From: Burkholderia pyrrocinia
GTDB lineage: Bacteria; Pseudomonadota; Gammaproteobacteria; Burkholderiales; Burkholderiaceae
Assembly: GCF_018417535.1 (NCBI RefSeq)
Contig: NZ_CP070979.1
Span: forward strand, 1,116,001-1,180,000
Direction of reading: 5' to 3'
Length of the DNA: 64,000 nucleotides
Part shown: positions 30,004 to 38,720 of the stretch, one piece after another
Position numbering within the stretch: position 1 is the first letter of the stretch
Layout: each line of letters begins with the position of its first letter
The notes under the pieces: model-generated
What the model saw: the letters and a program-made list of their open reading frames with translations, nothing else
Database searches by the model: none
What the model was told of the DNA's origin: nothing
Translations under genes and position numbers: made by a program

Positions 30004-30105
30004 TCAGTGCGACATCAGCACCGGCAGCGTCATCGACGCCAGCACCGTGCGCGTGGCGCCGCCCATGATCGGTTCATACCAGCGCGGCGAGCCGTTCGTC
30101 GCGCC
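30004..30105 (-). pseudogene. Universal stress protein C-terminal fragment
   Basis: Minus-strand translation ending at 30004 gives GGATRTVLASMTLPVLMSH preceded by SPRWYEPIM. The GGATRTVL-x-SMT-x-PVLMSH ending is diagnostic of UspA-family proteins. No start or N-terminal domain is present upstream in the same frame. With the ackA stub it looks like the residue of the Burkholderia low-oxygen/USP locus, which carries usp and ackA genes together. Confidence 0.6.
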
Positions 30106-30387
30106 GTTCGCGATGCGCGCGGAAATAATCGGCGGAACCGGCCATTACGTAGAACGAATGCGGTTCCGAACGGGCGATGGAAATCAGGGATGACCGCATC
30201 TCTTGTCAGGTCGGGCGCGAACCACGACCAGACCGTTGCTTCTCCGGGTTGACGGCAATCAACTCCCGGGCCGGAATGCGGCACGATAGTGATCGTGTGC
30301 GCGAATGCGTTGCCATGACCCCGTTATCCGCGCATGCCGCGCACGCAGTGCGTCGCGACATCACGACGCTTTCGGGACGAACCCATC

Positions 30388-30833
30388 ATGACGCTGATCG
30401 CAAACCTGGACGGTGCCCGGACCGGCTATCGGCTGTGCTTCGTCCGCACGCCGTGGGCGTGGTTTACCTGCTGGCCGCTCGATCGGCAATGCGGCGAAAG
30501 CTGGGCGGAGGTGCCCTACCAGGACTTCGCGAAACCGCCAGCGATTCACGCTCGCAGCTGCTCAGGGTTGCGTTCGACGCGCCGCGCCTGTTGCCGCCCG
30601 AGGCCGGGCGACACGGGCATGCGTGGAGCGTCGAACAGATCAACGGCGGCGCGGCGCCGTGGCTGCGCAGCGAGGATTTCGTCCATGCAATGACGCTGAC
30701 CGTTCCGGCCGGCGCGACGCTCGGCGCGTTCGTCAAGGCGATCGAGGCCGCCGGCGGCACCGTCTACGGCCCGCTCGGCTGGGCGGAGCTGCCGCCGTGG
30801 CAGCGGTCCGACATCGTCGCGCAAACGGGCTGA
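30388..30833 (+). pseudogene. Hypothetical conserved protein broken by a 1-base deletion
   Basis: The first part (MTLIANLDGARTGYRLCFVR through PYQDFAKPP) and second part (QLLRVAFDAPRLLPP, then TVPAGATLGAFVKAIEAAGG to the stop) are consecutive pieces of one small cytoplasmic protein type in different frames. The break lies near 30545-30560. The whole interval is 446 bp, one short of a multiple of three, consistent with one missing base. Function unknown. A sequencing error is possible. Confidence 0.55.
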
Positions 30834-30850
30834 ACGCCCGCGCCGCAACG

Positions 30851-31837
30851 TCACCGCATCGGCTGCGGCGCGATCTCCCGTTCCAGCCGCCCGAGCCGCA
30901 CGACCGTCACGCCGGGCCGCAACTGCCGCAGCGACGGCATGACCAGCACGCAGTCCGGATACGGCGTCACGACCGGCACGTCGTTCGACCAGCCGATCAC
31001 GGTGCCCGCGTCCGCGAAGTGTTCGAGGCCCGTATAGTCGCCGGCGAAGCGGAACGCGTGGCTTGTCGCGACGACAGGCTCCGTCACCTGCACGACGCGC
31101 ATCGTGTCCGGCAGCGGCAGGAACCAGTCCGGCGGCAGGTCGGCGGCATCGACGGCGCCCGACGCGACGAGGAAGCGCGCGGTGCAGTCGCGCGCGACGT
31201 CCACCGCGCGGGCCTCCCAATGCTGCCCGCATTCGACGAGGATCGCGCATGCCGGGCTCGCGGCATCGCCGAAGGCAGCGTAGTCGCGCATCCGCGTGCC
31301 TTCCGGGTGCCCGGCATCGCGGATCACCGTGGCCGGCGCGCCGACCCGGCGTGCCAGCTCGATGCCCTTGTCGAGCGGACCCGCGACGATCAGCGGCGCA
31401 CTGCGTTCGTGCATCGAGTGCAGGTCGAGCAGCCAGTCGGCCGCATCGACGAACGGGCGCAGCGCGCGGGCGCGCTCGAGCTCGCTCGAGCGGACCGACA
31501 GGTCGTCGAGCACGGCGGGCGTCCATACGCGATTGAAGTCCTGGTCGACGAAGCGCGCGGCGTCCGGGCAGGCCGGATCGAAGCGCGCATACGCGGCGAC
31601 GTTCGCGAACGACAGCGTCAGCGTGCCGCGCCGCGGCCGCACGCCGAGCGCCAGCAGCGCGTCGACGACGATCGCGCCGCACACCTCGTTGCCGTGCGTG
31701 AGCGCGTTGACCATCACGTGCGGGCCCGGCTGCCCGGACTCGAAACGGTAGACGTAGTCGACGCCCGTGTTGCCCGCACGATGCGGAGCCAGGTCGGGAA
31801 ACGCGACTTCGATCGGGTAAGGCGTGAAAGCGGTCAT
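30851..31837 (-). CDS. M14-family succinylglutamate desuccinylase/aspartoacylase-like deacylase
   Basis: 328 residues. Zinc ligands are H48 and E51 (ALTHGNEVCG) and H140 (LLDLHSMHE); a later Glu in LVECGQHWE is the likely catalytic base. Such enzymes remove an acyl group from N-acyl amino acids. It is the last gene of a minus-strand run with an aldehyde dehydrogenase, an Lrp regulator and an aminotransferase, a layout reminiscent of the doe genes for N-acetyl-diaminobutyrate breakdown, though the ectoine hydrolase is missing. The substrate is inferred only to class level. Confidence 0.83.
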   Translation of the reverse strand: MTAFTPYPIEVAFPDLAPHRAGNTGVDYVYRFESGQPGPHVMVNALTHGNEVCGAIVVDALLALGVRPRRGTLTLSFANVAAYARFDPACPDAARFVDQDFNRVWTPAVLDDLSVRSSELERARALRPFVDAADWLLDLHSMHERSAPLIVAGPLDKGIELARRVGAPATVIRDAGHPEGTRMRDYAAFGDAASPACAILVECGQHWEARAVDVARDCTARFLVASGAVDAADLPPDWFLPLPDTMRVVQVTEPVVATSHAFRFAGDYTGLEHFADAGTVIGWSNDVPVVTPYPDCVLVMPSLRQLRPGVTVVRLGRLEREIAPQPMR

Positions 31838-31880
31838 GACGGCATACCGGGTAACGAGAACGTAAGGAAGGGGCGCGCGA

Positions 31881-33353
31881 TCAGTCGAGCCCGCCCTCGC
31901 ACAGGTACTTGATCGACAGGTAGTCGTCGAGGCCATAGCGCGAACCTTCGCGGCCATAGCCCGATTCCTTCACGCCGCCGAACGGCGCGGCTTCGCACGC
32001 GAGCGCGCCCTCGTTGATGCCGACGATGCCTGTTTCGAGCCGCGCCGAGACGCGCGCGATCCGCCGGACGTCCTGCGTGTAGAAATACGCGGCGAGCCCG
32101 AACGGCGTGTCGTTCGCGGCGCCGACGGCTTCGTCCTCGGTATCGAACGGAAACAGCGCGGCGACCGGCCCGAACGTCTCCTCGCCACCGAGCTGCATGC
32201 CGGGGGCTGCATCGGCGAGCACGGTCGGCGCGTAATAGTTCGGCCCCAGTTCGGGCAGGCGCCTGCCGCCCGTCAGCACGCGGGCACCGCGCTCGAGCGC
32301 ATCGTCGACATGGCGCGCGATCTTGTCGACCGCGCGTGCGTTGATCATCGGGCCGATCTGCGCGGCAGGGTCGGTCGCAGGCGCGACTTTCAGCGCACCG
32401 ACCCGCGCGGCGAGCTTCGCGGCGAATGCGTCGTAGATTCGGGCCTGCACGTACACGCGATTCGGGGACACGCATGTCTGGCCGCCGTTACGGAACTTGG
32501 CTGCCATCAGCCCGTCGACGGCGGCGTCGAGATCGGCATCGTCGAACACGATGAACGGCGCATTGCCGCCGAGCTCGAGCGACAGCTTTTTCAACGTCGC
32601 GGCCGATTCGCGCGCGAGCAGCTTGCCGACGAGCGTCGATCCGGTGAACGTGATCTTGCGCACGCGGCTGTCGGCGAGCCAGTCGGCCACCGCATCGATG
32701 CCGCGTTCGCGCGACGCGGCGATCAGGTTCAGCACGCCGGGCGGCACGCCCGCTTCCTGCGCGAGGAAGGCCAGCGCGAGCGCGGTGAGCGGCGTGTCCT
32801 CCGCCGGCTTCGCGACGACCGTGCAGCCGGCCGCGAGCGCGGGCGCGATCTTGCGCGCGATCATCGCGAGCGGGAAATTCCACGGCGTGATCGCGGCGAC
32901 GACGCCGATCGGCTCCTTGATCGCACTCAGCCGCTTGCCGCGCTGCTGTTGCGGAATCAGGTCGCCGTACGTGCGGGTCGCTTCCTCGGCGAACCACAGC
33001 ACATACGACGCGCCGTACGCGACCTCGCCGCGCGCTTCGGCGAGCGGCTTGCCCTGTTCGCGCGACATCAGTTTCGCGAGATCGTCGGTGTGCGCAACGA
33101 TCGCCGCATGCCACGCGCGCAGGATCGCCGCGCGTTCGCGGGCCGGCGTCGCGCGCCACGCGGGCAGCGCGCGCACGGCCGCGTCGGTCGCGGCACGCGC
33201 GTCGGCCGCACCGCTGTCGGGCGCGTCGGCCACGCGCTCGAGCGTCGCCGGATCGGTGACCGCGAAGCGACCGCCGTCGAGCGCATCGCGCCACGTTCCG
33301 TCGATCAGATTCGCACTGCGAACGAGTTCGGTGCGGGTGAGGGTAAGTGACAT
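31881..33353 (-). CDS. NAD(P)-dependent succinate-semialdehyde-type dehydrogenase (GabD-like)
   Basis: 490 residues from the ATG at 33353. Aldehyde dehydrogenase features: ITPWNFPLAM, FTGSTLVGK (about residue 236), general base E260 (LELGGNAPF) and nucleophile C294 (GGQTCVSPNR). It is closest in motif pattern to succinate-semialdehyde dehydrogenases. It would oxidise the semialdehyde made by the co-oriented class III aminotransferase. Gap to the deacylase is 43 bp. Confidence 0.9.
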   Translation of the reverse strand: MSLTLTRTELVRSANLIDGTWRDALDGGRFAVTDPATLERVADAPDSGAADARAATDAAVRALPAWRATPARERAAILRAWHAAIVAHTDDLAKLMSREQGKPLAEARGEVAYGASYVLWFAEEATRTYGDLIPQQQRGKRLSAIKEPIGVVAAITPWNFPLAMIARKIAPALAAGCTVVAKPAEDTPLTALALAFLAQEAGVPPGVLNLIAASRERGIDAVADWLADSRVRKITFTGSTLVGKLLARESAATLKKLSLELGGNAPFIVFDDADLDAAVDGLMAAKFRNGGQTCVSPNRVYVQARIYDAFAAKLAARVGALKVAPATDPAAQIGPMINARAVDKIARHVDDALERGARVLTGGRRLPELGPNYYAPTVLADAAPGMQLGGEETFGPVAALFPFDTEDEAVGAANDTPFGLAAYFYTQDVRRIARVSARLETGIVGINEGALACEAAPFGGVKESGYGREGSRYGLDDYLSIKYLCEGGLD

Positions 33354-33435
33354 GGCAGATCCTTGGATGAGGGTGGCTCGACGGCGGCCGGCGCTCACGG
33401 CGCGCCGCCGCGCTCGAGGTGGCCGCCGTTGCTCG

Positions 33436-33927
33436 TCAGTGCCGCTCGCCGAACAGAGACTCGAGCGGGTAGTGTCGCTTGACGAACGGCGACTTGATGA
33501 TCACGTAGCTGAAATACTTCTCGATGCCGATGTTCTGCTCGAGCAGCCCTTCGACGATCGTCTGGTAGTGGCTCACGCTGCGCGTGACGAACTTGAGCAG
33601 ATAGTCGTAGCCGCCGCTCGCGAGATGGCACTCGACGATCTCGTCGACATCGCGGATCGCCGCAACGAACCGGTCGAAGTCTTCGCGCCGGTGATCGGCC
33701 AGCGTGACTTCGGTAAACACCACCTGCACGTCGCCGAGCTTCTCGAGCTGGATGTGCGCGCCGTACCCGGCGATGTAGCCGGCTTTCTCGAGCCGCTTCA
33801 CGCGGATCAGGCACGGGCTCGGCGACAGTCCGACCGCATCGGCCAGTTCGACGTTGGTCATGCGCCCACGCTTTTGTAACTGGGAAAGAATGCGCAGGTC
33901 GATCCGGTCTAGCTTGCTGTCCGTCAT
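33436..33927 (-). CDS. Lrp/AsnC-family transcriptional regulator
   Basis: 163 residues: N-terminal winged helix-turn-helix (DRIDLRILSQLQKRGRMTNV, about residues 5-50) and C-terminal RAM ligand domain with GGYDYLLKFV. Lrp-type regulators embedded in catabolic clusters usually respond to the amino-acid substrate or intermediate. It sits between the aminotransferase and dehydrogenase genes and likely controls this run. Confidence 0.93.
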   Translation of the reverse strand: MTDSKLDRIDLRILSQLQKRGRMTNVELADAVGLSPSPCLIRVKRLEKAGYIAGYGAHIQLEKLGDVQVVFTEVTLADHRREDFDRFVAAIRDVDEIVECHLASGGYDYLLKFVTRSVSHYQTIVEGLLEQNIGIEKYFSYVIIKSPFVKRHYPLESLFGERH

Positions 33928-34013
33928 GTTCGCGTGAGAAGGCAGTAATGGAATGTCCGGTTACTTTAGAGTCGAACGGTAGCCGCCACAAGCCCGGCTT
34001 TCCCTCGCCCGGT

Positions 34014-35414
34014 TCACGCCGGCAGCGCGTGGGAGGCGTCGAGCGCGCGCCGCACGCCCGCGTCGGCCAGCACGTCGTCGAGCGTCTTGCGCACGCGATC
34101 GAACATCAGGTCGAACTCGCCGGCCGTAAAGCTGAGCGCCGGCGCGAAACCGAGCACGCCGTCGCCGAACGCGCGGAACACGATGCCGTTCGCGTACGCG
34201 GCCGCCGTGATCCGGTCAGGCAGGTTCAGCGCCGGGTCGAAGCGCGTCTTGCGCCCCTTGTCGGCCACCAGTTCGAGCGCGCCGAGCAGGCCCGCCGAAC
34301 GCGCATCGCCGACCAGCGGATGGTCGCGCAGCGCGGCAAGGCCCGCCGCGAAGCGCGGCGCCATCGCCTGGCCGTTCGCGAGCAGCCCGCCGTCGTGATA
34401 GAGCCTCAGCACCTCGAGGCCGATCGCGGCGCTGACCGGATGCGCGGAATACGTGTGGCCGTGCCCGACCACCGCGGAATCGGTGCGACTGCCCGCGATT
34501 CCGTCATAGATTTCGTCGGACATCAGTACCGCGCCCATCGGCGCATAGCCGGCCGTCAACCCCTTCGCGACGGTCATCAGGTCCGGCTCGACGCGTTCGG
34601 TCTCGCACGCGAACAGCGGGCCCGTGCGGCCGAAGCCGGTGATCACCTCGTCGGCCACGAACAGGATGCCGAGGCGCCGGCACGCGTCGCGCATCGCCTT
34701 CAGCCAGCCCGCGGGCGGCACGATCACGCCGCCGGAGCCCTGCACCGGTTCGCAGAAGAACGCGGCGACGTTGTCCGCGCCGAGTTCCGCGACCTTCGCT
34801 TCGAGCGCGGCGACGGACGCGGCGATCAGCGCCTGCGGATCATCGCCGAGCGGGTGGCGATACGGGTACGGCGACGGAATGTGGTGCTGGTCGGCGCGCG
34901 GCAGGTCGAAATGGCGATGGAACGCGGGCAACGCGGTGAGCCCGGCGCCGATCGACGACGAGCCGTGATAGCCGCGCTCGAGCGCGATCATGTGCTTCTT
35001 CGTCGGGCGGCCGGTCGCGTTGAAATAGTGCGTGATGAAGCGCACCGCGGAATCGACGGCGTCCGAGCCGCCGAGCGTGAAGTACACGCGGTTCAGCGAC
35101 GCGGGCGCGAGTGCGGCGAGCCGCTCGGCAAGCTCGATCGCGGGCTGCGATCCGAAATGGAAATAGCCGGTTGCGTACGGCAGCTTCGCCATCTGGTCGG
35201 CCGCCGCCTTCACGATGCTGTCGCGGCCGTAGCCGACGTTCACGCACCACAGGCCGGAAAACGCGTCGAGCAGCGTGTGGCCTTGCGCATCGCGCAGGAA
35301 GACGCCGTCGGCCGAGTCGAGCACGGTGACGCCGCGCGCCTCGTGCATACGGTAATTGACGACCGGATGAATCAGGTGTTGGCGATCGGCTTCGATCAGC
35401 GCGGAGTAGGTCAT
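34014..35414 (-). CDS. Class III PLP-dependent omega-aminotransferase
   Basis: 466 residues. Class III signature FVADEVITGFGRTG (about residue 250) and the PLP lysine in MTVAKGLTAGYAPMGAV (about 287). It transfers an omega-amino group (putrescine, GABA, beta-alanine or diaminobutyrate type) to pyruvate or 2-oxoglutarate, giving a semialdehyde for the dehydrogenase downstream. Upstream gap to the GhrA-like gene is 161 bp. Confidence 0.92.
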   Translation of the reverse strand: MTYSALIEADRQHLIHPVVNYRMHEARGVTVLDSADGVFLRDAQGHTLLDAFSGLWCVNVGYGRDSIVKAAADQMAKLPYATGYFHFGSQPAIELAERLAALAPASLNRVYFTLGGSDAVDSAVRFITHYFNATGRPTKKHMIALERGYHGSSSIGAGLTALPAFHRHFDLPRADQHHIPSPYPYRHPLGDDPQALIAASVAALEAKVAELGADNVAAFFCEPVQGSGGVIVPPAGWLKAMRDACRRLGILFVADEVITGFGRTGPLFACETERVEPDLMTVAKGLTAGYAPMGAVLMSDEIYDGIAGSRTDSAVVGHGHTYSAHPVSAAIGLEVLRLYHDGGLLANGQAMAPRFAAGLAALRDHPLVGDARSAGLLGALELVADKGRKTRFDPALNLPDRITAAAYANGIVFRAFGDGVLGFAPALSFTAGEFDLMFDRVRKTLDDVLADAGVRRALDASHALPA

Positions 35415-35575
35415 GGCAGGGCGGGACTCTCGTCGGGTGTCAGCGATGGAGTCATGCTAACGAGCGAGAAATTCCCGCGTGCCTTCAATTTGCCGCCCGA
35501 AACGTACGGGCGCGGCGTTTGCACGGCGCGCTTCGGCATTTTCTGCTGCGCCCGTGCGCCGGCGCGCGCGAACGG

Positions 35576-36502
35576 TTAGTAGCCGCGTGCGCGATCGACG
35601 ACGCCGATCATCGGCTGGCCCGCGCGATGGCGCGCGAGGTTCGCGAGCACGGCGTCGACGGCGGTGTCGGGCCGCGTCGCGCTGGCGATGTGCGGCGTGA
35701 TCCGGATGCGCGGATGCGTCCAGAACGGGTGTCCGGCCGGCAAAGGTTCGGGGTCCGTCACGTCGAGGATCGCGCTGTCGAGCCGGCCGCTGTCGAGTGC
35801 CGCGAGCAGCGCGGCGGCGTCGAGCTGCGGGCCGCGACCGACCTGCACGAGCGACGCGCCGGCCGGCAGCGCATCGAACACGCGCGCGCCGAGCAGCCCG
35901 CGCGTGCCGTCCGTCAGCGGCAGCAGGCAGATCAGGATGTCGGTGCGCGCGAGAAACGCGTCCAGCGCCGCATCGCCCGCATGGCACTCGACGCCGTCGA
36001 GCGTGCGTGGCGTACGGCTCCAGCCGGCGCACGGGAAGCCGAAGCGCCGCAGCGTGTCGAGCACGGCCTGGCCGAGCGTGCCGAGCCCGAGCACGCCGAC
36101 GCGGCGGGATGCAGCCGCGCGCACCGGCCGCTCGTGCCATACCTGCGCGCGTTGCTGCGCCGCATAGTCGAACAGGTCGCGATGGATCGTCAGAACGGCC
36201 TGCGTCACGTACTCGACCATGCCGTCGACGATGCCGGGCTCGATCATCCGCACGACCGGGATGTGCGCAGGCACGCGCGACAGGTCGAACTGGTCGATGC
36301 CGGCGCCGACGGAGAACACGATCTCGAGGTTCGGCAGCAGCGCGACCGGATCGTCGGGCGGCTGCCACGCGGCGAGGTAGCGCACCGCGTGCGGATCGCC
36401 GATGTCCGGCCAGATCCGGAACGCGAGGTCGGGCGCCTGTTGCGCGAAGCGGTGCGCCCATTGCGCGCCGCGTACTGGATCGGCCTTGTAGACGAAGCTC
36501 AT
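35576..36502 (-). CDS. ghrA: Glyoxylate/hydroxypyruvate reductase A-like D-2-hydroxyacid dehydrogenase
   Basis: 308 residues, matching GhrA in length. NAD(P)-binding motif GVLGLGTLGQAVLD (about residue 137), substrate Arg in VQVGRGPQLD, and the catalytic ITPHIAS loop; the C-terminus VDRARGY is characteristic of GhrA. It reduces glyoxylate or hydroxypyruvate. Here it may handle a 2-oxo acid from amino-acid breakdown. It lies 12 bp after the GNAT gene, so they are surely co-transcribed. Confidence 0.87.
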   Translation of the reverse strand: MSFVYKADPVRGAQWAHRFAQQAPDLAFRIWPDIGDPHAVRYLAAWQPPDDPVALLPNLEIVFSVGAGIDQFDLSRVPAHIPVVRMIEPGIVDGMVEYVTQAVLTIHRDLFDYAAQQRAQVWHERPVRAAASRRVGVLGLGTLGQAVLDTLRRFGFPCAGWSRTPRTLDGVECHAGDAALDAFLARTDILICLLPLTDGTRGLLGARVFDALPAGASLVQVGRGPQLDAAALLAALDSGRLDSAILDVTDPEPLPAGHPFWTHPRIRITPHIASATRPDTAVDAVLANLARHRAGQPMIGVVDRARGY

Positions 36503-36514
36503 GGCACGCGTCGC

Positions 36515-37375
36515 TCAGCCGAGCGCCTGGTTCACGATCGCGAACGTGCGCAGCGCCGGGTCGCGCGCGGGCGCCGCACCGCGCGCCATCGCGACGACGG
36601 TATCGACGCGCGGCAGGCCGAGCCCCTGCAGCCAGTCCGACAGCCCGCTGTCACCGGGCACGTCGATGCGCACGAACATGCCTTCGTGCAGCGCGAGCCA
36701 GTGGCTGATCAGCGCCTGCGCGCGCAGCGCGTCCGGTGCGATCACCGGGCCGATCGCGTGGCCGCGGCCGAAACGGCGAAACAGCGCGAAGCCGAGCAGT
36801 TCGCCGTCGCGATCGAGCGCGATCCCGTTGGCGACGCCGAGCAGCGCATCGATCACCGCATCGCGCGGGTAGCCGGCCGCGCGCGCTGCGAGCGCCGCGA
36901 GTCGCGGGCCGTCGTTGGTGCCGAGCGGCCGCAGCCGCTCGCCGGGCGGCAGCGAAATCAGCGGCGGCTGGAACGCGGCGCCCTGGTGCTGGTCGATCGT
37001 GCCGATCGCACCGAATCCGAACTTCACGTAGAGCGGCTCGCCGGCCGGCGTCGCATGCAGGAACACGGTCCGCGGGCCGAGGCTGTCGACGACGCGCGCG
37101 AGCAGTTCGCGGCCGATGCCGCGGCCCTGGCGCTCGGGCGACACGATCACCATGCCGAGCGAGGCGTGCGACTCGCCGAAGCGCCAGCCGAGCGCGGTGC
37201 CGACGATGCCGGATTCGTCTTCGGCGACGAAGCCGCTGCCGAGCTGGAGCGCGAAGCGCCAGTCGTCGAGCCGGTGCGGCCACTTGACCGCCTCCGACAG
37301 CCGGTGCGCAGCGGGCAGGTCCGTTTCGGCGAACGGGCGATAGGTAAGCGTGCGGGAAGTATTGAGGTCGGACAC
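36515..37375 (-). CDS. Two-domain GNAT N-acetyltransferase
   Basis: 286 residues. The N-terminal GNAT domain has the acetyl-CoA motif VSPERQGRGIGRELLARVV (about residue 78) and ATPAGEPLYVKFGFG (about 105). Residues about 150-286 form the second acetyltransferase-like domain seen in this family. It is a clear paralogue of the protein at 54508-55410, sharing DLPAAHRLS near the start and FGRGHAIGPVIAPD. First gene of the minus-strand catabolic run. Confidence 0.82.
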   Translation of the reverse strand: MSDLNTSRTLTYRPFAETDLPAAHRLSEAVKWPHRLDDWRFALQLGSGFVAEDESGIVGTALGWRFGESHASLGMVIVSPERQGRGIGRELLARVVDSLGPRTVFLHATPAGEPLYVKFGFGAIGTIDQHQGAAFQPPLISLPPGERLRPLGTNDGPRLAALAARAAGYPRDAVIDALLGVANGIALDRDGELLGFALFRRFGRGHAIGPVIAPDALRAQALISHWLALHEGMFVRIDVPGDSGLSDWLQGLGLPRVDTVVAMARGAAPARDPALRTFAIVNQALG

Positions 37376-37842
37376 GCCGGACTCCGGATGGGTAGGAATG
37401 ACATCTCGACTCTGCCAGCGGCACAGCGGCGCGGATAGGACGATTCGCCTGTTTTCCGGCGGCAGCGGCCGCTCGCGTCAGATCGACGCAAACCCGCTCG
37501 ATCGGCGCGAACGAACACGCGTATCGTGCCGGCGCGCGCTGCCGATCCGGCAACTCCTGCTGTGGGAATGCCACTACGATGAAGGCGACGGTGTCGCTGC
37601 CGCTTGCCGGCGAGCCGCGTCGGCCGGCAGCCTGCCCGGGTTTTCGCGAGGCTCGCCGGCCGGCCCGGCGAGCCTCGCCGGATCATGCCGCACATCGTGC
37701 TGCACGATCCGGGCAACTCGCGGCGATTGTGCGTTTTGGGCGGCGCCGAACGATGTGCGAACGACTTTTTGCCCTGATTCAATTTCGTTGAACCCAGCCC
37801 GTCCCCGGCCCTGCCGGGGCTTCACACCGACAGGACGTCACC
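37376..37842. other. Divergent intergenic region with a 14-bp palindrome
   Basis: 467 bp between the GNAT gene and the HAD gene. No gene is supported. A perfect inverted repeat GCGAGGCTCGCCGG / CCGGCGAGCCTCGC occupies 37646-37659 and 37665-37678 with a 5-bp loop. Neither side is followed by a T-run in the transcribed sense, so it is not an obvious terminator. Confidence 0.5.
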
Positions 37843-38511
37843 ATGATCCAATTTGAACCGAAGTACATCACGTTCGACTGCTATGGCACGCTGACCCGCT
37901 TCCAGATGGCGGAGCTTGCGCGCGAGATTTACGCGGGCCGGCTGTCGCCGGTCGCGATGGAGGACTTCGTGCGCGCGTTCGCCGCGTATCGGCTCGACGA
38001 GGTGCTCGGCGCCTGGAAGCCGTACCGCGACGTCCTCGTCAACGCAATTCGTCGCACCTGCGCGCGGATCGGCGTGACGTTCGACGAAGCCGAGGCCGAG
38101 CGTTTCTATCATGCGGTTCCGACCTGGGGCCCGCATCCGGACGTGCCGGCCGGCCTGTCGCGGCTCGCGAAGAAGTACAAGCTGGTGATCCTGTCGAACG
38201 CGTCGGACGACCAGATCATGAGCAACGTCGACAAGCTTGGCGCGCCGTTCCACGCGGTGTTCACCGCGCAGCAGGCGCAGTCGTACAAGCCGCGCATGCA
38301 GGGCTTCGAATACATGTTCGACAAGCTCGGCTGCCAGCCGCAGGACGTGCTGCACGTGTCGTCGAGCCTGCGCTACGACCTGATGACGGCCGAGGATCTC
38401 GGGATCAAGCACAAGGCGTTCGTCAATCGCGGCCACGAGCCCGGCACGCCGTTCTACAACTACTACGAGGTGTCCGACATCGGCCATCTCGCGACGCAGC
38501 TCGGCCTGTAA
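37843..38511 (+). CDS. HAD-superfamily L-2-haloacid dehalogenase-type hydrolase
   Basis: 222 residues. The nucleophile is D12 in ITFDCYGTL, the type II haloacid dehalogenase form of the HAD motif. ILSNAS is motif II, the Lys in SYKPRMQGFEY is motif III, and LRYDLMTAEDLG is motif IV. The family hydrolyses 2-halo acids, but many homologues act on other substrates. The ATG has CAGGACG upstream. It may be coregulated with the divergent catabolic run. Confidence 0.87.
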   Translation: MIQFEPKYITFDCYGTLTRFQMAELAREIYAGRLSPVAMEDFVRAFAAYRLDEVLGAWKPYRDVLVNAIRRTCARIGVTFDEAEAERFYHAVPTWGPHPDVPAGLSRLAKKYKLVILSNASDDQIMSNVDKLGAPFHAVFTAQQAQSYKPRMQGFEYMFDKLGCQPQDVLHVSSSLRYDLMTAEDLGIKHKAFVNRGHEPGTPFYNYYEVSDIGHLATQLGL

Positions 38512-38720
38512 GCGCCGCGCCGGCTGCGCGCGAATGTGCCGTGCGACGCGTAGCCACGCGGGCACACCCGGGGCGAATCCAGGAGCGGCCGGCCCGGCCG
38601 CTTCGTCGTGCGCGTACGATCGGCGCACGAAACAAGGGTAATTACCGATGCGGTGCCGTTCAAGGTAGAGCCGCCAACGCCGATATATGTACCGAATGGT
38701 TAATATCGCGAGGCTCCCGC

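Noticed and set aside
38584..38602. Short GC-rich stem (AGCGGCC/GGCCGCT) after the HAD gene as a terminator
   Set aside because: The stem is only 7-8 bp and no T-run follows; not distinguishable from chance in this base composition.
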